Translations under genes and position numbers: made by a program | Notes under the pieces: model-generated | Told to the model about the DNA's origin: nothing | Databases searched by the model: none | Seen by the model: only the letters and a program-made list of their open reading frames with translations | NCBI GenBank assembly: GCA_023159155.1 | Contig: JAJNNX010000077.1 | Location: 1-64,000, forward strand | DNA length: 64,000 nucleotides | Direction: 5' to 3' | DNA from: Ustulina deusta | Lineage: Eukaryota > Ascomycota > Sordariomycetes > Xylariales > Xylariaceae | Shown here: piece by piece, positions 33,966-45,797 of the stretch | Position numbering within the stretch: the first letter of the stretch is position 1 | How the letters are laid out: each line of letters starts with the position of its first letter

Positions 33966-36779
33966 ATTTTAAAGCTTTTTTTTAAAGTTATTTATAATAT
34001 ATTTATATAATAGCTTCTAAAAAACCTGGACTATTAACTAGATTAATGCTTCTTAAAAAAAACAAATTAGCTATAAATAGCTAATAAAGCTATATTGATT
34101 TTTTTTTAAATAAAAATTAAAAATTAAAGTTTAGTAATAATTTAATATTTAGTTACTAAAATAATAATAATATTTTATAATTTAAAAATACTAACTAATT
34201 TTTATTATAATAAAATATTTAGTTTAAAGCAAAACTTAAAAAAATAAATAAATAGCTAAAAAAATAAAAATAATTTATTTTTAAATCAAAAAGATTTTAA
34301 TTTATAAGCATATATAAATTAATATTAAAATAGAAACCTAAAAAATATAAATATTAAAAAAAAGCTAAAGATCTAAAAAACTTTAAATTTTTTAATATTT
34401 TAGATTTTTTTTAGATTTTTTATTTAAAATATAAAAATTAGCACTAAAAATAATATAATTTTTCTAATTTTAGCTTATTATTTATTTTATTATTTTTATT
34501 ATTATTATTTAATAAATTAGATCTAAGTAGTTTTAATTATTAATTATTTTATTATTATAAATATTATAATAATAATAAAAAGTTAAATATCAATTTTAGT
34601 TATTTTTTAAAATTTAAATACTTTTTGTTTATTATATAGTTTATTTATAATTAATAAATTAAATAAATTAAAAAACTAAAATTTATATTTAAAAATTTAT
34701 AAAAAAAGTTTTAATAAGCTTAAATTTAAATTATTTATATAGTTAGCAAAATAGACTAAGATTATAAAAATTAGTATTAAATTTTTTTTAAAAAAAAAAG
34801 CGCGCTAAAATTTTTTTTTTTATAAATCTAATTAAAAAATTTTTATTAATTAGACTAAAACTTTAATTTATTAATTAATTTGTTTTATTATAAATATTAG
34901 CTAGCAGTTAAAAAAAACTTAATAATAAACTAATTAAAACTTTAAAATATTTAATTAATATTTGTTCTAGATTAAAATTTAAAAAAAATAATAAAACAAT
35001 AATAAAAAAGCTATATTATAATATTAAAAATTAACTAATTTATTTTAACAAAAAATTATAAATTTTAATAATTTATTATTTTAAAAAAAATTAGTAATAA
35101 TAAATATAATATAATATTATTAAAAACTAATAATTTTTGTTTTTAAAGCTATAAAGCTTTAATAAAAATTTTTATATTTAAATATTAATTAAACTAATAT
35201 TAATAAACTTTAAAATTAGCAATAATACTAAAGCTTTTTTAAATAAAAATATTTTAATAATAAAAATTATTTTTACTAAAACTAAAAATACTATAATATA
35301 GTTTAAAATTAAAATAGTTATTAGTATTATAACTAGCTAAAATAATTTTATTTAAATTAGTAACTTTTTAATAATTATATATTTAAAAAATTATTATTTT
35401 TTAAATATTTTAGCTAATATACTTTTAATATATTTTAAAAATAGCTATAAAATAACTTTAATAATTGCTTAAAACAAAATAATAATACTTAGAACTTTTT
35501 TTGCTTTAATTATAAAAAAATAAGTTATATTAGTTATAACTATAAAAAACTTAATTAATAATACTTATTAAAAAATTAAAAATGTTAGATTTAAAAAATT
35601 TAGTTAAATTAAAAATAAAAAAACTTTAATATATTTTATTATTTATAAAAAATAATTATTATTTAGATTAAAATTATTTATATAACTTTTTAGTATATTT
35701 TAATAAATATTTAAGTAATAATTAAAAAAATAAAAAATAGTTTTAGTTTTAGCTATAAAGCTTAAGCTAAAACTATAGCTTTTTATATTTATTTTATATT
35801 AATTTTATATTTTATATAATATTTATTTTATTAATTTAAAAAGATTTTTATTAAAAATATTTATTAATTTAGATTTTTGCGCTAAATATAATTATATTAA
35901 TTATATTTTTGTTTTATATAATAAATTAAAAAAAGCTTTATTTTATATTTATGTTTTATAATATACTACTAAAAATAGATTTTTTAATTATAACGCTTAT
36001 TAGGTTATTTATAAATTTATTAATAATTATAAAATAATTTAAAAACTTTAGTATATTTGTATTATTATTAATTAAAATAATTAATTAAAAAAAAATTTAG
36101 TACTTTTTTTTTAAGTTATATTAAAAAACTAAAAAATTATATTTAATTTAAGTTTAAATTGCTAGTTTTATAGCTTAAAACTTAAATATTTTAAATTAGT
36201 TATAGCTTATTAATTTGCTAGAGCTTATAAAAATAAAAAATATTATTAAACTATTATATATTTTTTTAAACTTTTTTAGTTAAAAAAATTAAAAACTAAA
36301 AAAAATTATATTAGTTTTAAAAATATTTTATTAGAATTTTATAACTTAGCTAATTTTTTTAATACTAATAAAACTAATATTTTTTTATATTCTAAATAAA
36401 AAAACTTAGCGATTAATTTATAAAACAATATTATAGTACTTTATTATTTTATTTATTTATTAGCCTAGAACAAACTTAAAAATTTTTAAAAATAGTTTAT
36501 AAAAATAATAGCTAATAAAAAAATATAAAAATCTAAAAGCTTAGCTAGGGCTTTTATTTTATTTATTTTTAAAAAAAATAAAAGTTTAAAATTATATATA
36601 AATTATAAAAAATTTAATTATATTATATAAAAGAATTGCTATATTTTATTTTTTATTTTAGAATTAATAAATAGATTTGTATATATTAAAATATTTATTA
36701 AAATTAATTTTAAAAATACTTATTATTATATTTAAATTAAAAAAATAAATAAATAAAAAATAATTTTTTATATATATTA

Positions 36780-37060
36780 TAGCTATTATAAATTTTTAGT
36801 TATATTTATAAGTTTATATAATATTTTTGCTATTTTTTAAAACTATATATATAAAATATTTAATAATATTTTAGATATATTTTATATTATATATTTAAAT
36901 AATGTTTTTATATTTTTTATAAATAAAAAATTTTATATAAAATATATTTAAAAAATTATTAAAAAACTTTAAAATATTAAACTATATATTAAACTTTTAA
37001 AATATTAGTTTTATTAAAAAAAACTTAAATTTTTTAAATATATTATATTTAGTTAAAATA
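36780..37060 (+). pseudogene. Ret-B reverse transcriptase remnant
   Basis: One + strand frame reads FLVIFISLYNIFAIF, a stop, NYINKIFNNILDIFYIIYLNNVFIF, which follows the gypsy polymerase pattern (F-x-V-x-P-F-G-L-x-N-A-P, then the palm). The catalytic Tyr-x-Asp-Asp is now Tyr-Leu-Asn-Asn (36892-36903), both Asp codons GAY having become AAT. It is inactive. Confidence 0.85.
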
Positions 37061-37119
37061 TTAAAATAAATTTTAGTTATATTAATATAATTAAATAGTA
37101 ATTATTTTTTAATTTTTAT

Positions 37120-37730
37120 TATAAGCTATAATAATTTTTAAAGTTTTATAACTTTTATTAGTACTTTATTAAAAAATATTTTTAAATTATTGCTTTTTTA
37201 ATTTAATATTTAAAAAAAAACATAACTAGAATAAAAAAAAATTAAATTTTTTTAGACTATTTTATAATAAAAACTTCTAAAAAGTTTTAAGATTTATTTA
37301 AAAAAGCTATTTTTTTTATATATTTTGATTTTAAAAAATAAATATTAATAAAAATTAATTTTTTTAAAACAGCGCTAATAAAAAACTTTTTCTAAAAAAA
37401 TAGTTAAAATAAATAACGTTTTGTTATATTTTATTTTTATAAGTTTATTAATATAAAATTAAACTATAAAACTTTAAATTAAAAAATATTTATAATTATA
37501 AAATATTTTAAATATTAATAGTATTATTTTTAAAAAAACAAATTACTAATTAAAATATTAACTAATTATAATAATTTTTAAATATTTATAAAAACTCTAA
37601 AGCTAAATAAAAAGCAAGCTTATTAATATATATATTTAGCTTTTTTTAATTTTATTATTAAATATAAGCAAAACAAACAAAATAAAGCTAATTTTTTATT
37701 ATATTAACCTAATTATATAGGCAATTCGCC
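37120..37730 (+). pseudogene. Ret-B RNase H and connection remnant
   Basis: The frame carries the connection segment (FYNFYQ-like, then KKFQDLFKKAIFFIYFDF) and the RNase H core with a mutated version of the D-x-S strand. KLNYKTLN (for NYETHDKE), ILTNYNNF (for LTDHNNL), KLNKKQAY and FNFIIKYKQNKQN then follow in the canonical order. Stops replace expected Gln and Trp codons. Confidence 0.85.
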
Positions 37731-38149
37731 CCAAAATACTAATCTTTTTTTAATATTAAAAAAAAAAATTATAGTAATATAAACTAAGATTTCTAATAAG
37801 TACCCAAGAGTACTAGTAAATAAAATATATACTGTTTAACTTTTTAAAAAAAAAACTATTTTTATATAAATAATTATATATATATAAGCATAAATAGCTA
37901 TAAGTAATAAGAACTTCTAAAATCTAGATATATTATAAAGCTTATAAAACATAATCTAAAATATTTAATAAAAAAACCCTAAATATAAATTAATTAAAAA
38001 ACGTATTAATACTAAAAAACCTATAGACCTTTAATAAATAATTAAAAAAAAATTTTTATATTATAAAAATAAAGTTTATATTTTTTTTAAAAAATCTATT
38101 TATTTTTAGTTTATTAAATTATATTATAATAACTTATTAATAAAATATT

Positions 38150-38720
38150 TTAAATAAAAACATATATTTAAACTATTATAACGTAAGTTTTTTTAGCTAA
38201 AAATAAAAACAAATATTAATAATTATATAAATAGTTATATAATATATTTTAGATTAAAAATAAAACATTACTAAAAATATAGCAAACTTAATATTTTATT
38301 TATATTTTTAGCTCTTATATAAAAACTATTTATAAATTTTATAATTAAACTACTTTTAATTTTTTATAAAAACTACTAAATTAATTATATTTTAATAATT
38401 ATTAATAGATTTATTAAATTAATATATTTGTTTTTTATTAATACTAAAGTAATTTTAATATAACTTATTATTTTATTTTATTAAAAAATTAAATATATTT
38501 ATAAAAGTTTTATAAGTATTATATTAAACTATTGTTCTTTTTTTACTAATTATTTCTAGTTAAACTTATATTATTACTTTAAAATCAAAAAAAAATATTC
38601 GGTTATATTTTATTTTAAAACTAATAAACAAACAAAGCATATAAATTAAACAATTAAAAACTACTTTAAATGTTTTATTAATAGTAAACAAACTAATTAA
38701 CTATAACTATTTTTTTAAAT
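38150..38720 (+). pseudogene. Ret-B integrase remnant
   Basis: The frame reads FKLL...RKFF after the zinc-finger region, then ILIIINRFIKLIYLF (for VVDRFTKMAHF, with the catalytic Asp changed to Asn). ISIILNYCSFFTNYFW (for SDRGSQFTS, Asp again lost) and YFKTNKQTKHIN, with NYFKCFINSKQTN, follow. The order and spacing are those of a Ty3/gypsy integrase core. A C-terminal GPF-module-like region (KFISPFQIFSYIRS) follows at about 39010-39110. Confidence 0.85.
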
Positions 38721-41265
38721 ATATTTTATAATTAATTTAGCTATTAATAATATAACTAATAAGTTATTTTTTAAAGCTTTATATAGCTATATATTAGAAT
38801 TTAGACTATTTATTAAAAATAATTTTATTTTAAAAGGGGTACTAGCAATACAAAAATAATTATAAAAACTATAAATTATTAAAAATAATTTAAAAAATTA
38901 GTAACAAATCGTAATTAAAAAGTATTAAAAATACTACAACATTAAACATAAATTTATAATTTATAAAGTTAAAAATATAGTAATATTATTTATAAAAAAT
39001 TTAAGTTTTAAATATTCTAAATTTATATTTAAGTTTATTAGCCCATTTTAAATCTTTAGCTATATTAGATCGTAAGTATATTGCTTTATATTTCTAGCAT
39101 AATATGCTTATTTTTATAATGTTTTTTTATCTAACTATTTAAGCTTTAGAAAACTAATACTATATATAACCTATTTATACTAGACTTTATAAATAATTTA
39201 AAAAAATAAAAAATTAAAAATATAGTAGCAAAACAAACATATAATTATAAATTATATTATAAGATTAAATAAAAAAGCTAGCTAACTAAATATAACTAAT
39301 AAGTATTAACTACTAATATTATAGCACTTAAGGCAATACAAACTTTTAAATAATAGTAAAGTTATAAAAAAAAGAACTCCTAACTTAATAATTTACGTTT
39401 AAAACAATAAAAAAAAAAATTAATTAATTTTATTTTTACTTAAAGGTATCTAGCCCTATTATTTAAAAACTTAATTAATCTAATAATTATATTAGCCCAA
39501 AACTCTAATAAATTAACAAAAATAAACTTATAAAAAACTTATATAGTTAGAATTAAACTAACTACTTTAAATACTTAATCTACGCCCTACTATTAAGCTA
39601 TATATAAACTACTCCTAAGATTAAATCTTATTAAAATAATAAATATTTAAGTTTACTATAGTAACTATAGTAATAATTTAAATTGTTTAATTATAAATAT
39701 TTATAACTGCTTTTTTTAATTTTATTATAAAACAATAAATAGCTAATATTTATAATATATAACTATAATCTTTAAATTAAAAATATATAATAATTATATA
39801 AAAATATGCTTTATATTAATTATTTGTTTATTTATGTTAAATAATAGTACAAAATAAGATTAAATAAAAATATTTATTGCATTAAAAAAAAAGTATACTA
39901 CTATTTAGAACAGAACGTTTTTTTGTTATATTATTAATTAAAAATATATAGTACAAGTGCTCTAAAAATATATAAACAACTTATAAAAACCTAATAAAAT
40001 AATAAAAAAACTATTTATTTTAATATTGCTAAGTTTATTAGTAAGGCCGAACTATATATAATAAATTATTAAAAAATAATAAAACGTTTTTAATAAATAA
40101 AATTAAATACTAGCTAGCTACTAATAAAGTTTTATAAAAACTTATTAAATAATTAAACATGTTTTATTAATAATTTTATTATTATTTATATTTGTTTTAA
40201 AGTTAAAAAACTAGCAAAACTAGTTTAGTAATTTATTAATATAAACTATATTAAAAAATATTAAACCTAGAACTTAATTAAATAAAAAATCTAAGTTAGT
40301 ACTAATACTAATATAAAATAAATATAGATCTATTTATAGGGTTATATATCTTATGCCTTTTTTAGTACCTATTATAAAAAAATACCCTAGCTTTTTCTAT
40401 AATATAAATAACCTAAATAAGCTGGCCGAAATTGGGCTAAACCTTATTATAAGTACTACTAAAACAGTATTAGTACATATATATACTATAGACTAGAGAT
40501 TTAGCAGGTCTATACTTATAAGTTTTATTTTTAGTTTTAATAGCTTGCTTATATATATATTGCTTATAGTTATAATAATTATAGCTATTTATAACTTTTT
40601 AGCAAACAAAATATTAAAAGCAATAGTTATAGCAGTTCTATAAAAGTTCTTTATTAGAAAAGACGTAGGAAAGGTTAGAAATAGTATTAAATATAGTAAT
40701 ATAAGCGTAAAAAAAAAAAAAAAAGTATAAAAACGAAGTAAAAAGAAAAAGAAATAATAGTAGTAATATATATAAGTAGCTAAAACTAACAAATAATAAT
40801 AATAATAGTAGCTAAAAAAAAAAAAAAAAAGGGACTAAGCTAAAATATTTATATAAAACTAGATTAGTTTTGTAAGCAATTTATATATAGCCTACGCTTA
40901 AATTACTAGTATTAAAATTTACTATATATTTAAGTATATAATATATATATATATACTATATTATATATATACTAAAACTCCTAATTAATAATATTATATA
41001 AATACTAAAGTATTTATATTAATAATAATAATAATATTATATATTACTAATATAACAAAAGTACTTATATATCTATACTTATAAATATTTAATTAATTAT
41101 ACTATATTAATTATATATATATTACTTTAATTTTGCATAAACCCTATGCTTAAATTACTCTTTATTTATGCACATATATACTACCTACCTATATTATACA
41201 TTTTATATCTTGCATACTTATATATATTAGGTTAAAAATAACCTAACTAAAAAAAGAAAAATAGT

Positions 41266-41444
41266 TGTTATGCCTGGTATACTAGGACTAGTGCATACTT
41301 ACTATATATATATACTATATTTATACCTATTTTGATAGAGAATCTTTTTTTTATAAGCTTTAGTTTTATAAGCTAACTTTACCGAATATACAACTTATCT
41401 TTTTATATATTGTACTTGACCTCGTAAACTTCCCATTCATGACA
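41266..41444 (+). repeat. Ret-B 3' LTR
   Basis: This 179-bp copy starts TGTTATGCCTGGTATACTAGG and ends CCCATTCATGACA. It keeps many C and G residues lost in the 5' copy. Confidence 0.92.
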
Positions 41445-41839
41445 AATAGAGTTTTTGTAGCTATATAGCTATTAATGTATTATTAATGCGGAGTTTTAAC
41501 GCACTTCCGAAAGAAGTTTTATAAGTTCCGGCAGAGGTCCAGAACTTTTATTAATTGGTAAAGCTCTCAAGGCTAGCCTTGCCTGTAATATTAGAGAAGT
41601 TAGTTAATATATAAAAGGATTCAGCCGAATGGCTAGGAAATACTGTTTATTAACTAACTTAGGGAAAGAAAAGAGAAAAAAAGACTTTGCGAGAGCAGAG
41701 TCTTTGTGGCTATATAGCTATTAATATACTGCTAACGCGGAGTTCTAACACACTTCCGTGAGAAGTTCCGTGAGTTCCGGCGGAGGTCCAGAACTTCCAT
41801 TAATCGGCAAGGCTCTCAAGGCTAGCCTTACCCGTAACA
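41445..41839 (+). repeat. T249 tandem repeat (remainder of one unit plus one full unit)
   Basis: AGTTTTTGTAGCTATATAGC at 41450 recurs as AGTCTTTGTGGCTATATAGC at 41699, a period of 249 bp. Each unit then contains an AACGC.GAGTT segment, a GAAGTT..AAGTTCCG.CGGAGGTCCAGAAC segment and ends GGCTAGCCTT.CCCGTAACA. The full unit starts with an inverted repeat, GTTAGTTAATA (41599-41609) against TATTAACTAAC (41648-41658), enclosing a second hairpin, AGCCGAATGGCT. Another copy lies at 57051-57292. The unit may be an LTR, a solo repeat or a promoter monomer of an element, since no coding sequence is attached. Confidence 0.8.
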
Positions 41840-43241
41840 AATAATATTAATTAAATAAATTTATTTAATTTAAAACTATAAACTTTTAATAATAATATCA
41901 ATTTTAAAATATTATTGTTTAAAACTTTTTAAAACTAAGTTTTTTATAATAATTAATTATTAAATTTTATTAATATAATAAATTAATTAAGCTAACTTTT
42001 TATTAAATTTTAATATTATTTTTTAGTATTAATTAAAATAAAAAAATGTAATAACTAATGTTTTATTAAAAAAAATTATAATTATATATAAATGTTTATA
42101 AATAAATTTAGTTATTTAATTATAACTTTATTTAATAATAAAAAATATATTATAAAATTACTAGTTATATAATATTATATAAATTTATATAAACTTTTTA
42201 ATATATTAAATATATAAATATTAAGCATTGTTTTAGTAATGCTTATTATTTTTAAAGTTAAAAAATAATAAAATTAATTAATTAAAAACTAGATTAATAA
42301 TTCTATTTTTATATTAATAAATATTAAAATATTTAAAATATTTATTTTTTTATTTTAGATTTTACATATAATTTTTTATAATATTTGTTAATTAATATAT
42401 TATTATTAAAAATAATATTAAAAAATAATATATAAAACTTTCTAATAATAAATATTAATAAAACTATGATAAATTTTAATATTAAGTAATAAATATTTAA
42501 AAAAATAACATATAATATAGCAATTCTTATATAAAAATAATATTTAGTAAACTTTAGAATAAAAAATAAAGTTTTAAAAAAAAAAGTTTTATAATATAAG
42601 TATTAATTATTTAATTAAACTTGTTTTATATTAATTAATTATAAAAAGCAAGCAATAACTTTTTATTTTATTAAATCTAATTATTATTTTTAGCTAAAAA
42701 TATTAATAATAAAATAAAATTTAAAGTCAAACAAATCAAATAATTAAAAATATATAAAAAAAAACAAAAAACTATAATCTTAATAATACTTAATATCTTA
42801 TTTAAAATTTTAAAAATATATTAATTAAACTTGATTAATTTTATAAAACTCATAAAAAAACTTTTAAAGTTTTTATAAAACTATAAAAATAAATATATAT
42901 AATAATAACTAATAAATTTATAAGTAATTATAAAAATAATAAACAAGTTATATAAACTTAATATTATTAATAATTTTAAGTTAAAATTATATAGAAATTT
43001 TATTACGTGTTAAACAATTATAAAAAGCAAGGCTTTATTTTAAAAGCGAACTTTGTATTAGAATCTAAATATAAAGAAAAAGAAAGGCTAATTTTATAAA
43101 AGTGCGTTATAAGTTCTTTATAGGTAGATTAGTGGGAGGTGTAGGCAGCTGTTAGGTAATTGCCAGGTGCTAGCCAGGTGTAAGTTATGTGACCTAGGAA
43201 TTAAAGATTGCGGTTTGTGTGGCTTTGTGGGTTACAGCTAC
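41840..43241 (-). mobile_element. Ret-A body fragment, reverse orientation
   Basis: Most of this stretch (41840-42990) is the inverted counterpart of the first part of the Ret-A body (compare 1874-3700 and 52746-54600). It leads into the reverse LTR at 43242-43474. Between 43080 and 43241 the sequence is much less AT-rich (GCCAGGTGCTAGCCAGGTG) and has no counterpart after the other LTR copies. It may be the original leader that other copies lost, or a small insertion. Confidence 0.6.
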
Positions 43242-43474
43242 TGGAACGGTCAGTACAGTCTTAGCGAGACCCGCAAGGACTCTAGACCTATATAGCAATA
43301 AAATAGAAAGTTTACGCACGGACTAACCTATAACTCTATAGCTATATATATAAAATCTATATCTATTTACTTTATAAACTTTAACTTTTTTTTCTTCTTT
43401 TTTTTTTAGCTTAAAGTTTTTGTTTATAGTATTAATAAACTAGCTATAAAAGCTTTATTTAACTAATTATAATA
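43242..43474 (-). repeat. Ret-A LTR, reverse orientation, best preserved copy
   Basis: This is the reverse complement of the Ret-A LTR. It retains CpG- and CpA-containing words (TGGAACGGTCAGTACAG, GCGAGACCCGCAAGGAC) that are mutated in all other copies, so it is the best guide to the unmutated LTR. Confidence 0.75.
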
Positions 43475-45708
43475 CTACTTTAAACTTACTAATTATTTAT
43501 TAATAAATATTTAATAAATATATATTTTTTATTTTGTTATAATTAGTAAAATATAAACTTAACTTTAATATAATTTTAAAAATTTTTTTCAATTTTTATA
43601 CTATTTAAAAGCTAATAACTTATAAAAAACCTAACTTTAAATATTTTAAATCTATTTTTAGCTTTTAAATAATTAGAATAACTTTAATTATTAAGTATAG
43701 TTAGCTTATTACTTTTAAATAATTTTAAAAAATCTTTTTTTATAAAAAAAGAAGAAAATTTTGAGTTAAACTTTTTTATAAACGTTTTAAATAAACTAAT
43801 ACTTAAAAAAAATGTAAAAAAAACAAAAAATTAAAACTAAAACTAAAATAATTTAAAATAAATAATATATTTAAAAATATATTAAAAAATATTAAAGCTA
43901 TATAATTTTATAATTTTGTATTAGTTTTAATAGAACTTTTTTAATAAATAAATAAAATAAAGCATTAGTTTTTTATTATATTTATTTTAGTATTTTTAAA
44001 AAATAACTATAATATAATAATAAAAAATATATTTAAAAGCATTAATTTTAAACTTTTTAATTTTATTGCTTTATTTGTTTTTAATTTTATTAGTTTATTT
44101 TTTAATACTTTAAACTTTATTTATATTAAAAAAGCTAAAATATAAAAAATTAATTTTAGTAAGTTCATAAAAAATAAAACTTTATTTACTAATTAGGTTT
44201 ATAAACTAGCAAAAAAATTAAACAAAAATATTATTATTTTTTAAACTAAAAATAATTAATTTTAATATATTATAAACTAATTAAAAAAATATATTAAAAA
44301 ATTATTTAGTAATATTACTAAAATAATCTAAGCTTTATTAATAATTTATTATAATTTTATTTAAATAATTATTATTTATAAAATATTTTAAGTTTATATA
44401 TATAAAACTAATAAAAATATTAATAAATTTATTTTTATATTTAATAATTTAGCTTAAAAATATTAATTAGCTAAATTATAATAAAAATATAAATTATAAA
44501 ACTATTTTTATATAAACTTAAAAAGAATTTATATAAAATTTATATAAATTAGTATATAATATTAAATAAACTTATAAAAACTACTTATAAACTAAACTTA
44601 TAAATTTAATTAAATAAAAATCTAACTTAAATAATTAAACTTTTAGTAAACTTAACTATTAATTTTTAATAAACTTTAAAAATTTTAAAATATTTATTTT
44701 AAAATAATTAAAACAAGCTTTAATTATAAAAAAAAAGCTTATTAAAATAATAAAACTTGCTTTATTTATAATAAAAAAATATATAAATTAATTAATTATT
44801 TTAATTGAAACCTTAAAGTTTTAAATATTTAATTAGCAAAAGAATATATATAATAAAAATATATAACTAAAATAAATTAATTACTTTTAAAATATTTATT
44901 TAATTATAAATTAATAATATTAAAATAAAAACTTTAGTTTTATATAATACTAAAGCTTATATTTTTTTAATAATTAGCTATAAGTTTATATAACAAATTA
45001 AATAATAATTAAAAACAAAAATAGTTTATTAAATAAAAATTTAAAAATTTTGTAACTACTAAAGCAAAATAATTAATAAAACAAAATATTAACTAATATA
45101 ATTAAACATTAAAAAAATATTATTGAATATTAAAGGAACTTTTTGAAAATAAAAGAATTACTTTAAGTATAACTAAAATTAAAAAAATATAAAAAAAATA
45201 TAAAATTTTCAAACTTAAAATAAAAAAAATTTATATAATAATTCTTTTAAAAAAAAAAAAACTAAGCCGCTATTAAAAAAATTATATAAAACTTTTAGAA
45301 TTATTTTTATTAAAATAAATAAAAAGAACTAGCTAAAAAAACTTTAAAAAGATTAATTATAATTAAATTTATAATAATTAAAAATAATTATATTAAGCTG
45401 CTTAAAAAAAATATAAAAATAATTAATATTTTATAAAAAAAATAAATTTAAATTAATTAAGTAATACTATAAAAAAACTTTAAATATATAAAATTAATAT
45501 AAAACTTTATTATTATTATAACTAAAGTTTAATATAATATTAAAACTTAATAATAAAAATATATTTTAAAAGTTTATTAATATTAAATATTTATATAGTT
45601 TATTTTATTTAAAAAAAAGGTTATAAATAAATTATTAGCTATAAATTTTATTAAATAAAATATAAACTTTGTTGGATTAATCGTACGCAATTAGCTAGGG
45701 CACTTACG

Positions 45709-45730
45709 GACCCCTTCGTACGAAGGGGTC
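45709..45730. repeat. Perfect 22-bp palindrome
   Basis: The half-site GACCCCTTCGT is followed directly by its exact reverse complement, with no loop. Confidence 0.97.
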
Positions 45731-45777
45731 TGGCCAAGGGGTCTAGGCCAAGGGGTCCGGCTAGGGACCACCTACAG

Positions 45778-45797
45778 ACCCCTCCGTACGGAGGGGT
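45778..45797. repeat. Perfect 20-bp palindrome
   Basis: The half-site ACCCCTCCGT is followed by its exact reverse complement. It differs from the first palindrome mainly by C for T in the arm with the compensating change in the other arm. Confidence 0.97.

Larger units (their letters stand above)
33787..41444 (+). mobile_element. Full-length Ty3/gypsy LTR retrotransposon Ret-B, RIP-inactivated
   Basis: This 7658-bp element has direct LTRs of equal length (33787-33965 and 41266-41444, 179 bp). They begin TGTCATGCC/TGTTATGCC, and the right one ends CATGACA, the inverted complement of TGTCATG. The 5-bp sequence AATAG flanks it on both sides (33782-33786 and 41445-41449). A purine-rich tract (AAAAAAAGAAAA, about 41249-41260) precedes the 3' LTR. 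Translation of the + strand shows gypsy-order remnants: reverse transcriptase (36780-37060), RNase H (37120-37730) and integrase (38150-38720), then a C-terminal region to about 39300. Stops, mainly TAA for Gln and Trp, are everywhere, and the catalytic Asp codons are changed. It sits inside a T249 repeat array, and its right LTR is far less mutated than its left. Confidence 0.92.

Noticed and set aside
40589..40792. 67-codon minus-strand ORF in Ret-B
   Set aside because: It is a Phe/Tyr/Leu low-complexity frame antisense to the retrotransposon.
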